Positions 23,840-36,511 of a stretch of 64,000 bases of DNA are shown here, piece by piece (the first letter of the stretch is position 1; every line of letters begins with the position of its first letter). Below the pieces are notes generated by a model. The model saw only the letters and a program-made list of their open reading frames with translations, did no database searches and had not been told where the DNA came from. The translations under genes and the position numbers were made by a program. Source of the stretch: Larix kaempferi (lineage: Eukaryota; Streptophyta; Pinopsida; Pinales; Pinaceae); NCBI GenBank assembly GCA_027924585.1, contig BSBM01000486.1:48128001-48192000 (forward strand). Reading direction: 5' to 3'.

Positions 23840-25112
23840 TGTCACAGTCCCTCCCGTGGACCCAATTCCTGGAGAATATGATGCCAATCTGGGGCTTTTA
23901 CACAAATGAAGCCCGCTCATTAAATTCAGAGCAATTAATAGCAAAATGTGCAGATGCAAATTAAGCAATTTAAGCACAGCGGAATTAAAACTCATCCACA
24001 CACACATTTCATATGCATACAGCATATCAAAAATAGTCATCAATTTAAACATTTCAGAAGTAAATGCATAGACCGAAAAACACTTATCTTCATTGTGTAA
24101 TTGTCCCCAAACAACTAGCTATGTTGCTGCAACATTCCACCCAACCATAGGCCAGTTGTGTTCATAAATCTCTCAACACAACTGCCACCCCCGAGCTGGG
24201 CATGGTTCTTACAAGGAAAAGGGGACATTCAAGCTCATGCACAACCGAAGCAATAGGAACCCATCTCACCCCATCATTCTTTCACACACAACAACTCAAA
24301 CTGGCCATGGATACACATTTTCAGCAATGGGATTTACAAACACGATGGCCATGGATTTTCCCAAATCGTGGGCACACCAAAAATGGACTGTGAGAAAGGG
24401 AAATTCGACCACATGGAGAAAACTGATTTATCCCACAGATTGTCAGCAATCCAATGGCCAAAACTACCTCCAGGAAACCCCCAAATCAATCTGTTCTCTT
24501 CCCCACAGGTAACCAAAGCAAAAACGCCCTTCTTCCAGCTGAGAAACCAGGAAAAAACCAGAAAAACATGGCTGGAAAACGCCCAGGAAGCTCCAAATTC
24601 GTGGGAGAGAAAAACTAGTTGGTGGGTAATGGCTTGGGGAGCAATTCATGGCTAGTTTCTTGCCCAAGAAGCAAAACACGTTTTTCCATGAAGGGTGGCT
24701 TTCCCATACTCGAATTTGGACATCCATACCTCTCCATTCCCAAGGCATTAACTACCTTAACCAACTCTTGGGAGAAATGAATAATTGGGTACAAAAGTCA
24801 ACATGGGTAGTTGAGGGTTTGATGGGTTCTCTCATTGACACTTGGCTTGACTTGATTGACTCAAGGGCTTGAATGTTTTCCCTCCCAATTCCTTGTAAAA
24901 TCATAGCCCCATCTCTTGTTGCATTGCATAGCTAGTTGTAGGTATTTTATTAAAATGCATATTTACAATTCCAATGTGCCTGGCTAGCACGTAAACCATA
25001 TGCATCAATAAATCAATGGCGGGGCCTTGGTCTTGAGATCCTCACCACGATTTTATAACAATATTACATTATTTACATTTTAATACAATGGGGTCAAAAT
25101 CAGGATATTACA
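23840..25112 (-). repeat. 3' LTR of the LARD-like element
   Basis: Plus-strand reading begins TGTCACAGTCCCTCCCGTGG and ends GGATATTACA. It aligns along its whole length with 34,416-35,695. Open frames inside are shared with the other copy only because the LTR is duplicated. Confidence 0.92.
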
Positions 25113-25128
25113 ATCCCCTCCCCCTTGG
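25113..25128 (-). promoter_or_regulatory. Polypurine tract, LARD-like element
   Basis: Minus strand reads CCAAGGGGGAGGGGAT immediately upstream of the 3' LTR. Confidence 0.85.
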
Positions 25129-26568
25129 AATAACACCGTCCTCGGTGTTCCAACACTTAGGAATATATACCCACTTTACACATGTCTCAAAATTCACAAA
25201 ATGTGGCAGGTCTATCCTGCGTTCATCTCTTTACTTTGAACTTTCAGGATCAAGTCCTTTAGCTTCCACAAGCTTCTCCTGCTGGCTTGATCTTCCAGTT
25301 CTGCAGGTGGGCATCACTCCACAGCAATACCTTCTGTTTATTTATCTTCCAGCTGATCTACAAGTCTGGAATTTCATGGATTCCATCTTCCTTGTTGTCC
25401 TGGCAACTATTCGAGGAAGATATTTAGCCAAAACAAATAGCTTTTGGTATGTTGCCATGATCAATATGCACAACTGGCCCACACTTTGCTCACTAGCAAC
25501 ACTTGGCTAGTAACAGCTGCAAACAGATGGCTTTCAATGTCTCACCTGTGAGACTCATCATGGCAATTCCTGTTAGGACAAGCATAACACAATATTAAAA
25601 TTAGTCAATTGTTTCCCCAATTGACATGGAACGTCCATGCTTTACTCATGCGACTTCCACATGTTTCATGCTTTCCCAACATACACATGAACTCATTCAT
25701 GTTCATCCTTTCACAAAAAAAATAACTATTTCAACATTCACAATTCATTTCAAGCAATTAAACACAATCTATTTTCAGCCATGTCATGCACTCAACAATC
25801 CTTTGTTTTTAAGATGCATTAGTCAAAAGGAAAGAGAAGAGTAAGAGTTTCCCCCTCTTATTCTTGTTCCAATCTGGAGCCACACCATCACGGTGGTTTC
25901 ATGCTCCTTAGCCTCTTTCACTTCAATGTGAATGCTTGACTTTCCCTTTCTTGGCTACGACACATAGTGTCTAAAGTCTGTCTAAGGATTTTCAACCAGG
26001 GAACCTTTTCCCATTGTTGCTTATAGAACCTTTGGCTTCTAGGACCTACACATTTCCACTAGCATCATCTTTCATTACTACTCATACTGAGTTCTTTAGG
26101 ACAGTCATATGTCCACATGCATCCTCCAGATGCTTTCATAGTCCTTGCTTCCAACAATACCTACACTCAAACATTGAATCAATTCACATGTTCAGTTTAT
26201 TCTCATAGGGTTTATTTCTAAACAAGAGTTTAATAAATCATAAACAATTCATATACACATGTATATTCATAAGCAAGAAGCTGCAAGATAACCAAATACT
26301 TATCTGTATGGGATGTCTTCACTTTATTCCACGGGATCCTTCTTTGCTTTACAAGCTTAGGATTTCCCGTGGGTACAATAATGAATGTTGGGCCAGCACA
26401 CAAGCTACTCCGCAACCATTCGAATAGGCAATGCCAAGCCAGTACGCTGACTGGGTTTATCAGGCATCCCAAAACTCAGTATGCTAAGCCAGTACGCCGA
26501 TTGGGTTTATCAAGAATTTCAAAAATCAGTATGTTAATCCAGTACGCCGACTGGGTTTATCAAGCATA
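25129..26568 (-). other. LARD internal region, distal part
   Basis: No recognisable coding sequence. The last 170 bp is a minisatellite with the core CCAGTACGCCGACTGGGTTT, which continues after the nested insertion at 29,669. Confidence 0.6.
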
Positions 26569-27379
26569 TGTGAAAATTCTCACAGCAGATCTAAGAGATG
26601 ATGTATACCTCACAAGAGCATGATTATGATTAAGCAAGAAAATAGAAGAGTGGTCAATACAGTATAATGAGCAACAAAATAATATGGTACAGTAGAACTC
26701 GGATAGAAGTAATAATACTTCACACACACTAGTTAATTAATCACAATATGGACATATAAATAGTACAATGCATGAGGATTCGAATGCCTAAGGTGGCAAT
26801 TCGAATTAGCCTTCATGGAGTGATCAAAGGATCACTGGAGTGTTATCGGAGCACAACTAGTAGTCTATCTCATCATCGGTGGAGTCGTCAATGCATAAGT
26901 AACTGTCAACCATCAGTCAAACTGAGTCTAACTGAGTGTGGTAGGTGTAACTGAATGTAACTAGCACATGGAGACACTAATTGAATGAAGGAGGCTCAGT
27001 GGAGGGCGCATGAGGATCTAACTAGAGTTAGAACAGGTAGTCAAGTCTCATTGGAGGTCCATTGGAGTGCTAAGGTCAGTTAAGAGTCAGTTAATCCTTA
27101 AATCAAGGAAGGAATTGAAGATAACTGAACTAAACTGAAGTGGTAGGTAAGAAGGGCTCCTTTCTCAACTGGTAGATGAAAGGAGGGCACACTAAGCTCT
27201 AGGAGGGCTAAAACTGAGTGGAAGGAAGCTCCGGGGGCTACTAACTAAGGGCTAGGTGCTGGGACTGATGACTATGATGCATGTAAATGCATGCAAACCC
27301 TAAAAGTGCATGCATGACTGAAAATTTAAATGATCAAAATACTGGTGGGACTAGGATGGAGTATAGGAATATCCTAACA
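26569..27379 (-). repeat. 3' LTR of the gag-only element
   Basis: Plus reading TGTGAAAATTCTCAC to AATATCCTAACA. It aligns with 28,843-29,663, with small indels near the middle. Confidence 0.92.
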
Positions 27380-27389
27380 CCCCCCCTTA
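27380..27389 (-). promoter_or_regulatory. Polypurine tract, gag-only element
   Basis: Minus strand reads TAAGGGGGGG directly before the 3' LTR. Confidence 0.8.
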
Positions 27390-27565
27390 ATCCATCCTGG
27401 GCCCTGGTAACTAAGACCAAAGGTCACCCAATACAATGAATAATAACAATCAATAAACCAAGGAAGTGGGAAAATTTCATGGGAAACATACCCCCTCCTC
27501 AAAAACAGACTGTAAGGAACACACAAAAAATAAATGCTCCTAACTCAAGCAGGTGTGATGCTTGG

Positions 27566-28802
27566 TCATATGTCTGGGGGTATCTTCTTCTTGGGAAGAA
27601 GTGGATCATGCTCAAAAAACATGTTCTTGTACTTGCTCTTCAGATCGAATGTGATGAGAACAAATCCAAAAGTATGAGGATGATCCTTGAACCCGTGATT
27701 CGAATCAGCTAAGGTAGGATCAAAATCATGAATATGTTGATAGTCTTTTGTCTTCTCCTTCAAACCATCATGGGTGAGATTATGCCAAAAAGAACCATCA
27801 AATAATAATTGCTTGAAATCCAAATCAGATTTAAGACTTGAAGAATAGTTTCTTGAGATCTCCTTTGAACCAGCAGGGGTGAGATCAAAACTATCATATG
27901 CATGAGAAATTATCCCAAGTGAATGGCAATGGTTTCTTGAGATCTCCTTTAAACCATAAGAGGTGAGAACAAAACCAATGGATGCATGAGAAATTATCTC
28001 AAGCGGGGTGGCAATGGCCATATTCTTCAATAACCTTCTGAAAGCATGGAATAATGATCATATAGTAGTAAATAAGAGGTGATTGCTTGAGGAGATCGAA
28101 TGCATTACCTCCAATAGCTGATTTTACCTTTGAAATAATCATGTGATCATGATGCAAACCAACAAACTCTGGTGCAAGAGAGGATTTAGGACCTTCTGCA
28201 ATATCTAGAGTGTGAGCTGGCACAGAAAGAGAAAAAAGTTGGAGCATGAGTGTAGAATCTGCAGGTTCTCTGTGGACAACTTCAATATGAGATGATACTG
28301 GTTCATGATCTGAGAGACCATCAAGGGGAGCGAATGCATCACTGGGCTTGCTCTCGAAGGGGTTTGGACCAATCCCTTCATTCTGTCTGCCAAATCTTTC
28401 ATCCAAGTAGGACCATATCTCTTTTGGAGATTCAACATCAACAATGAATTGATGTACCAAGCATCGAGACATAGCAAGCATCATGGTTCCCATGGCTTTG
28501 TCACCATTATTTAACTAGTCAATATTTTATTCAGAGGATTCGAACTCTCTCTCAAAACAATAATCAAAGAGACCATTTCTCTTCAAATGTGCTATCATCT
28601 TTGGTTTCCATTCATCATAGTTGAATGGAGAAAGAGGATCATAGTTGAATGGAGGAGGATAGATTTCTTCTGAATACATGGAAGCTGTAGAAGACCTGCA
28701 AAACAATAGAGAATATCTACAACTGCTACTGCTGCAAAGATGCAGAAACTGATGCAACTGCTTCACTCGAAATCTTGGTAATAAACTGCAAAAAACTCTC
28801 AA
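27566..28802 (-). pseudogene. Copia gag-like ORF with repetitive C-terminus
   Basis: N-terminal part (28,527-28,802) has PFNYDEWKPKMIAHLKRNGL, the start typical of Copia gag. After two in-frame stops near 28,515-28,530 (TAA, TAG; Gln codons are plausible ancestors) the frame continues with PKEIWSYLDERFG, the UBN2-type capsid segment. No zinc knuckle is visible. From about 28,020 down to 27,770 the frame passes into an imperfect 96-bp tandem repeat giving units with KEISRN and ISHA. The tail looks acquired or expanded. Confidence 0.7.
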
Positions 28803-28830
28803 GAATGGAGATAAACAATACTCTCAACAT

Positions 28831-28842
28831 GCTTTGATACCA
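28831..28842 (-). promoter_or_regulatory. Primer-binding site, gag-only element
   Basis: Minus strand reads TGGTATCAAAGC, one mismatch from the usual Met-tRNA site, touching the 5' LTR end. Confidence 0.85.
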
Positions 28843-29663
28843 TGTGAAAATATTCACAACAGATCTAAGAGATGATGTATACCTCACAAGAGAATGATTA
28901 TGATTAAGCAAGAAAATAGAAGAAGATTGATCAATACAATATAATGAGCAACAGAATAATATGGTACAGTAGAACTCGGATAGAAGCAATAATACTTCAC
29001 ACACTAGTTAATTAATCACAATATGGACAAATAAATAGTACAATGCATGAGGATTCGAATGCCTAAGGTGGCAATTCGAATTAGCCTTCATGGAGTGATC
29101 AAAGGATCACTGGAGTGTCATCGGAGCACAACTAATAGTCTATCTCATCATCGGTGGAGTCATCAATGCACAAGTAACTGTCAACCAGCAGTCAAACTGA
29201 GTCTAACTGAGTGTGGTAGGTGTAACTGAATGTAACTGGCACATGGAGACACTAACTGGATGAAGGAGGCTCAGTGGAGGGCGCATGAGGAGCTAACTGG
29301 AGTCAGAACAGTAGTCAAGTCTCACTGGAGGTCCATCGGAGTGCTAAGGTCAGTTAAGAGTCAGTTAATCCTTAAATTAAGGAAGGAACTAAAGATAACT
29401 TAACTAAAATGAAGTGGTAGGTAAGAAGGGCGCCTTTCTCAACTGGTAGATGAAAGGAGGGCGCACTAAGCTCTAGGAGGGCTAAAACTGAGTGGAAGGA
29501 AGCTCCGGGGGCTGCTAACTGAGGGCTAGGTGCTGGGACTGATGACTAGGATGCATGCAAACCCTAAATAATGCATGCAAACCCTAAAAGTGCATGCATG
29601 ACTGAAAATGTAAATGATCAAAATACTGGTGGGACTAGGATGGAGTATAGGAATATCCTAACA
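28843..29663 (-). repeat. 5' LTR of the gag-only element
   Basis: 821 bp, plus reading TGTGAAAATATTCAC to AATATCCTAACA. It is followed by the GCATA duplication. Confidence 0.92.
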
Positions 29664-29668
29664 GCATA

Positions 29669-32600
29669 CAACGACCATTTCCAAGCCATTTCTTCGACTG
29701 GGTTTGTCAGGAAATAACACCCTTCACCAATACCTCCACAACATGCAAATAGACAATGCCAAGCCAGTACATCGATTGGGTTTGTCAGGCATCCAATAAC
29801 CATTCACCATAACATCCACATATCCAATGCCAAGCCAGTACACCGACTGGGTTTATCAGGCAATAAGAACAACATAATATGATTACGTGGTTCCCTCCAG
29901 GAACTCCATAGGTGACTTATTTGACTGCAGGCTAGCATGGCCCCACAATACCCACTCACAATACACAAGGATGATGCCCCTTTTCTGTTACACAGCTCCT
30001 CGGGCCTATCCATCTCTTCTAGTGTCCTTTAGTGTGAGCGTAGAAAGGTTACCACTGCCCATACAGTCCTCTCGAGCATCATTTCTTAACTTTGCCTCTT
30101 ACGTGCAACACTAGATTGCATCTATGTAAGCTGATAGCACAAGAAGGATAAGCAGGCTCATCAGTATTGCTGCTCTAAAATTGTAATCATACTTCATAAC
30201 ATTCACTATCAAGTATTGAAACACCAGGAATGCATCCATTCCCTTAGGGTGTAGTCAATATTGGCAACCCCAACAAAACCCAGCACCCGAAATGTATGCA
30301 TCCCTTTCTGATGTGAGTCATGTAGGCCCTAATCATACTCAAGCAGTCTGGAATAATAATAAAACATGCTCTGCATTTTAAATCTAATAACTAGACATGT
30401 ATATTCTTAGTTAGGGTCACGGAATACTCATCCATTTATCAAATGTATCCTTTATTCATTTGCGAAGAATGGGGGCTCCCTTCTCTGAGTCAACAGTCCT
30501 TCGGTTTGCCACCCCAATCTTTTCACGTTCCATAACTCACACATGCCTTCTTGGCATAACTTTACTGTCTCACTCACATGCTTTACCAACATGTAGTTCG
30601 GTTGAGACATTATCAATATGGCATTTCACCCAAAACCCATTTCCAAAGCATGGGATCCTTCCCATCTAGTTTGGATTCTACAGGCCATCACACATGGTCT
30701 TCCTGCAATGTGTCATCCTGGCACACTTATCAAATAGCCAAACAGTCAACAACATTTAGCAATAAGCTTCGAATCTGATTGTTCCATAACCAATCAATGT
30801 CATTAATAATTAAATTCAATATGAATTTGCAATTTTGTCTACTACAGAAATTGATTTGCTTAGTAATGAGGCTATCCTCATATTGTTTAGCCCTCGTAAG
30901 TGGTATCACTCTGTCCATTATGGTTTCACCCTTGCTACCATACATGAACATCCACCTACAACATGTCCTCCTGACACAATCTTATATAATCCAAACAGTC
31001 ATTAGCAATCATAAGCAAATTCTCAAATCTGAAATCTACAAATATGTTTTCCTACAGAAATTAGATTTGCAACCATGAGATTATTCTCATAAATTTAAAT
31101 TGGACAATTTTCAGATTTGTTTCATGTATAAGTTACAACCATGAGAACCTTCTCATAATCTTTGGCCTCTATACATGGTAGACCCCGGTCTTTACTATGG
31201 ACTTATCCCCATTGCCATACACAAGACTTTTCTACCTGAAATCTGAAACTTCAATCAGCCAAACACGTTGTGAGTATCTTATGCATATAATCCTTTCATT
31301 GCTACAACAGTCACTGAAGTGATGTCAGAATTATAACACTCAATAATTCAAACACCTTCAGCTGTTAACATTTGAAATGCAATGAAATATATATATATAT
31401 ATATATAATAGAATTGCAAGACACGGGGACATTGTTCATGCAATTTAAATAAACTGTAAATACTCATTACTTCACATCCATATTCTTTTTATGCAACCCT
31501 GTCCTTCCAACAGAGTACTCTGGTAGCCCATCAACATGTCTACCTTCTTCATGCAATCATTCTCCTGCATTCACAGCAGCTCATGAAATGGTCTCAGGAT
31601 TAACAATAATCCACCATTTCATCTATTATCTATCTGCATTGAAATATATATATCGCAACCATGCATTCACACTATGCATCTCAACATGTGCACCCGCACA
31701 TATGCATGCACATTCACAACATTTTCATAATCTTTTAATGTGCATTCACTCAATGCATAACCCCCCAATACAACCTTGCATTAATCCATGCATACTATGC
31801 ACTCACACATATTATGGCCTAACCATGACTGCCACTCATAGCATGCAATAACACAACAGGACCATAAGTCCTCACTTGCATTGGTTGTTAAACTCACAAC
31901 CGACATACAAAAATGGAATGATATAATTTCGTATGAATGCATTGAGATTTCTAAGCAATTATAGGGTGTAAGGATCATTGCCTTCACTTACCCACACCTC
32001 ACCATACTTGGTAGGTTGACACTCACATTCAGGCACTCAATACCACATGTAAATCAATCGACATAGTTTTAACATAGTTGAAGGGATCTCACCAAATCCT
32101 CTTTCAGCATTCATGCAATTAAGCAGAGTTAACCCTTACCTGCATGGTTGTTATTAACATCGCTTGATGTTACCTGATTAGTTGACCTCTTACTAAGGCT
32201 ACTTAGTCCTTTTGCCAACATCATGATCACGGATTTGTTGCACCATCCTCTCTTCATAAGGTTGTTGGTCTCGTGCAACAACATCATCAATTTCTTTAGC
32301 CATGCTTTGATTGTATTTTGTCCTACAGCCAATGCAGACACAACTAATTATTAGCAACCACCATAATTATCTCAAGGGGCTCATTGTATATGTAAAACCT
32401 CACTAGTTTACCAATATGCAATATCCTATTCATGCGCAAACATTTTCACATACACTGTGCAATGTTTATTAATGTGCTATCTGGTGCATATTCATTTCAT
32501 CTATGTTATCTCTTGCATTTTCAACATTTTTAGGCCATAGTTTACATGCATGACAATTTCATAATGATAAATACGATAGCAAAAAAGGGGTTATGGAATT

Positions 32601-34400
32601 CTCCCTTTCCAATCCCTCATCGTAGCATGGAATCCCTCTTCCATATCATAGTTGGTCTGATTTCCTTCCAGTCATGCAATTATAGAAATTGCCCATATTA
32701 ACAACAATTTTTTTTGTCAAAACAACCACTAGCATTCTTCTGCACCAAATATCTATGGTATATGCGGACCTCATTCAAATTCTGGTCATGCATCCCTATT
32801 CTCCTCTGGATAAGATTTCCAATGCCTATCCCCGTGCTCCATTCTGATCCAGAACATGGAATTTACATTCTTTCAAAAATGCAAAGTTTGCCCAAATTTC
32901 TGCACTTTTACATAGCTGCAATTTGTTCTAGAAGGCCAACTTCAGCTGCTTGTAGAAGAAAATCTAGGAAGATTCATGAAAAATTATCTACTGGGAGAAG
33001 GTATTCCATATAACAAGGAACACTCAGCAACCTTCAGATCCCTGTTCCAATGTACCAGTCAACTTCTATAAAATTCAGGGTTTGGCTACTTTTCACTATT
33101 CACTTTTCCCCCAAAATCTCAAAACTTGGCCAAAAATGGCAATCTCCCAATCTATGCATTTCTGGAAAATCTTCGTCTGACGGAAAATGTTTGTCTTAAT
33201 GAGAATATGAAATGCCTAGTTCAGTAAAAAAAATTATTCCCACATCTAGGGTCACTTTTACTGTCCACAAGCTTTTCAAAATCCCGAAAAAGTGGCCCGG
33301 AACAGTGCTTTTTGGCCTTCTGGATCACCCCGACTCCACATACTTTGGATTTCAGCTCCAAGATTTCAAACTTAACACTGTGCCTGCTCCATGGACACGC
33401 CATATCAATTTCGGCTCAATCCGACCTTCCGTCAAGCCTCGGGACACCGTATTACAAAAGTCACTATTCTCCATTTTTTGTCAAATTGGAGCATACTAGG
33501 TTCGGGACCCTCTCTGGTTCTTTCGTGGCCTTCGTTAATGGCCTCCGAGCCTCATAGGAATCATCCCATTCTGAGCCCGATTACTGCTTCTACCCAAAAA
33601 TCAAGTTTTGGGCTTTATACTTTTTTTTTCGCTCCTACCATCGTTGGTCGCGGCTCACCCTCTGCAATCGTCGTTGGATTTAACCTTAACTCCCCTATCG
33701 CAGCGTAGGTTTTATCCATAACATTGTCATCTCAGCACAGGTTTTAACCCTAACTTCTGCGACCATTGTGGCGATCCTGGCCTTATCTTCGTCGCCAGGA
33801 AGCCTCCGTCGCACAGATTTTATGGCTAAAATCGCCGCCCGTTGGCGCAAATTTTATGGCTAAAATCGTTGAACGTCGGCGTAGATTTTAACCTTGATTT
33901 CGCCGCGTGCGTCGCAGAATCTAACCTTAATTTCGCTGCGCGTGTCGCAAAATTAACCTTATTTTCGCTGCCGCGCACGCAAAAAGTTAGCCTCATTTTC
34001 ACCGCCACACATGCAGAAAGTTAGCTTAATTTTCACCGCCGCGCGTGCAAAAAGTAACATTATTTTCGCTGCACGCGTCGCAGAAATTAACACTAAAATC
34101 CCCACGCGCGCGCAGAATTAAACACTAAAATCGACGACAAAGTCTTTGCTCTGCGACTGCTTCGGCACAAAATTTAACCAAATTTTCGCCGACCTTGGCG
34201 CAATAGTTATGGTTAAAACCGCCGACAGAGACTTGAGCAAAATTTCCAACACTTAGAAAAAATTTCAATTTTTTCAAAAACAGTTAGAAAAATTTTCTGA
34301 AATATTTCCGTCTTCTTCTGATGTTTAGTGTTGGACAGGAAGCATACTTACCTCTGCAACCGTGATAGGTAGCCCATGAAGGCCCAATGCTACAACCTTT
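29669..34400 (-). other. LARD internal region, proximal part
   Basis: About 4.7 kb with no recognisable gag or pol. A short frame near 32,200-32,320 on the minus strand (MAKEIDDVVARDQQPYEERM) looks protein-like and may be a gag relic, but it soon meets stops. A TA microsatellite lies at about 31,388-31,408. 33,700-34,250 is a CpG-rich repeat tract listed separately. Confidence 0.55.
33700..34250 (-). repeat. CpG-rich degenerate minisatellite in the LARD leader
   Basis: Units of about 35-45 bp combine TCGCCG/TTTTCGCTG, GCGCGTCGCA or GCACGC, and AAATTAACCTTA. The tract is much richer in CG than its surroundings and begins about 150 nt downstream of the primer-binding site. Open frames across it are repetitive translations. 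Confidence 0.7.
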
Positions 34401-34412
34401 GCTCTGATACCA
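34401..34412 (-). promoter_or_regulatory. Primer-binding site, LARD-like element
   Basis: Minus strand reads TGGTATCAGAGC, three bases from the end of the 5' LTR; complementary to initiator-Met tRNA. Confidence 0.9.
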
Positions 34413-34415
34413 CTC

Positions 34416-35695
34416 TGTCATAGTCCCTCCCGTGGACCCAATTCCTGGAAGGGAATATGATGCCGATCTGGGGATTTTACACAAATGAAGCCCGTTCATT
34501 AAATTCACAGCAATTAATAGCAAAATGTGCATATGCAAATTAAGCAATTTAAGCATAGCGGAATTAAAACTCATCCACACACACACATTTCATATGCATA
34601 CAACATATAAAAAACAATCATCAATTTAAATATTTAAGAAGTAAATGCATAGACAGAAAAACACTTATCTTTATTGTGTAATTGTCCCCAAACAACTAGC
34701 TATGTTGCTGCAACGTTCCACCCAACCATAGGCCAGTTGTGTTCATAAATCTCTCAACACAACTGCCACCCCCGAGCTGTGCATGGTTCTTATAGGGAAA
34801 AGGGGACATTCAAGCTCATGCACAGCCAAAGCAATAGGAACCCATCCCACCCCATGATTCTTTCACACACAGCAACTCAAACTGGGCATGGATACACATT
34901 TTTCAGCAATGGGATTTACAAACACGATGGCCATGGATTTTCCCAAATTGTGGGCACACCAAAAACGGACTGTGAGAAAGGGCAATTCGACCACATGGAG
35001 AAAAAACGATTTATCCCATAGATTGTGGGAAATCCAATGGCCAAAATGACCTCCAGGAAACCCCCAAATCGGTCTGTTCTCTTCCCCACTAGTAACCAAA
35101 GCAAAAACGCCCTTCTCCCGACTGAGAAACCAGGAAAAAAACCGAAAAACATGGCTAGAAAATGCCCAGGAAGCTCCAAACTCGTGGGAGAGCAAAACTG
35201 GTTGATGGGTAATGGCGTGGGGAGCAATTCATGGCTGTTTTCTTGCCCAAGAAGCAAAACACGTTTTTCCATGAAGGATGGCTTGCCCATACTCGAATTT
35301 GGACAACCATACCTCTCCATTCCCAAGGCATTAACTACCTCAACCAACTCTTGGGAGAAATGAATGATTGGGTACAAAATTCAACATGGGTAGTTGAGGG
35401 TTTGATGGGTTCTCTCATTGACACTTGGCTTGACTTGATTGACTCAAGGGTTTGAATGTTTTCCCTCCCAATTCCTTGTAAAATCATGCCCCCATCTCTT
35501 GTTGCATTGCATAGCTAGCTGTGGGTATTTTATTAAAATGCATATTTACAATTCCACTGTGCCTGGCTAGCACGTAAACCATATGCATCTATAAATCGAT
35601 GGTGGGGCCTTGGCCTTGATCTCCTCACCACGATTTTATAACAATATTACATTATTTACATTTTAATACAATGGGGTCAAAATCGGGATATTACA
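34416..35695 (-). repeat. 5' LTR of the LARD-like element
   Basis: 1,280 bp, TGTCATAGTCCC to GGGATATTACA in plus reading. The TTTAA duplication follows at 35,696-35,700. Confidence 0.92.
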
Positions 35696-35700
35696 TTTAA

Positions 35701-36506
35701 GTGCCATATATTATGACTATTTTTGGTGCTAAATCCAATGCATGCTGAGAATTTTATCCAATAGTGCTATGAGATGAATAAGATACCACCATCCCTCCCC
35801 ACTACAAGTGTGCCTTATAAGGCCCCACAAAAATAGATCCAACTACCAGTGTTGTCTTTTGGCTCCACCACTATGTTTCTTACTTTTGGAGGTCCTTCAA
35901 CCTATGGAAAATGACTAAGGAAGGATAACCATTTAGAAGCATACATAGGTGATGGAATAACATCCTCTTCAAAAATGGATTTGATACTGGCGAGCTAAGT
36001 CCCCCAAATAAATATAATAGGAAAAGCCACATAATCTTTATAGCCCTCATTATTTACCTAGGTCTGTAGAGATTTAGACAAGTCATGTCCATACTCCCAC
36101 ATCCTGACTATATATGAACAAGTTATAAAGAGGTGTTCTAAATTCTCATTATGATATTTACACAGTGGACGTCTACCCAATCCCACCCAAAACCTTATGA
36201 GCATTGATTCCCTTACTATAAATTTATCGGATAGATCAATCCACAAAAAGAGTTTAGATTTTAGAGGACACTTAAAGTTCCAAAGCACTGTAGACCACCA
36301 AGGAGGCCCTGTAATCTCTTCTTCTTCCTCGATGAATCTATATCCTAGATTAGGAGTATAGGTACCCCCCACTGCATTTCTAGACCATATTAACTCATCA
36401 GGATTGTCTTCTAATCTAACATGGCATTTCTACAAATCCTTTATATAACCTTCCCAAAGAGCCTTCTCATCATCCACAAAACCCAAAACCTCATCTTTAA
36501 TCCAAG
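35701..36506 (-). pseudogene. LINE ORF2 fragment: zf-RVT and start of RNase H
   Basis: Minus-strand LINE ORF2 between the two largest insertions. 36,506-36,420 reads SWIKDEVLGFVDDEKALWEG and joins the LINE sequence at 49,714. 36,372-36,058 carries the zf-RVT domain (PWWSTVLWNFKCPLKSKLFLW core). From about 35,950 the RNase H domain starts (GSWIYFCGA, VGRDGGILFIS) and breaks at the LARD target site. Several stops are present. Confidence 0.85.
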
Positions 36507-36511
36507 ATTGT

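Larger units (their letters stand above)
26569..29663 (-). mobile_element. Gag-only (TR-GAG-like) non-autonomous Copia element
   Basis: 3,095 bp with LTRs of 811 and 821 bp, flanked by GCATA (26,564-26,568 and 29,664-29,668). The primer-binding site TGGTATCAAAGC is beside the right LTR and a C-run (minus-strand polypurine tract) beside the left. The 1.46-kb interior has a Copia gag-like frame but no protease, integrase or reverse transcriptase. This is the organisation described as terminal-repeat retrotransposons with GAG domain. It is the youngest layer at this site. Confidence 0.9.
26400..29875. repeat. CCAGTACGCCGACTGGGTTTATCA minisatellite split by an insertion
   Basis: Units near 26,438, 26,485 and 26,538, and again near 29,690, 29,765 and 29,835, share AAGCCAGTAC and TGGGTTTATCA/GTCA. 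The gag-only element (26,569-29,663) sits between the third and fourth visible units, and its target GCATA is part of the unit. Confidence 0.75.
23840..35695 (-). mobile_element. LARD-like non-coding LTR retrotransposon
   Basis: 1,273- and 1,280-bp LTRs, flanked by TTTAA (23,835-23,839 and 35,696-35,700). A Met-tRNA primer-binding site lies beside the right LTR and a polypurine tract beside the left, so it is in minus orientation. After removing the nested 3.1-kb element it is about 8.8 kb long, with about 6.2 kb of internal DNA and no gag or pol domain on either strand. This matches large retrotransposon derivatives mobilised by another element's proteins. It sits inside the LINE RNase H domain. 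Confidence 0.9.

Noticed and set aside
24202-24872. Several overlapping open frames also present at 34,779-35,455
   Set aside because: Both sets are in the LARD LTRs; conservation reflects LTR duplication.
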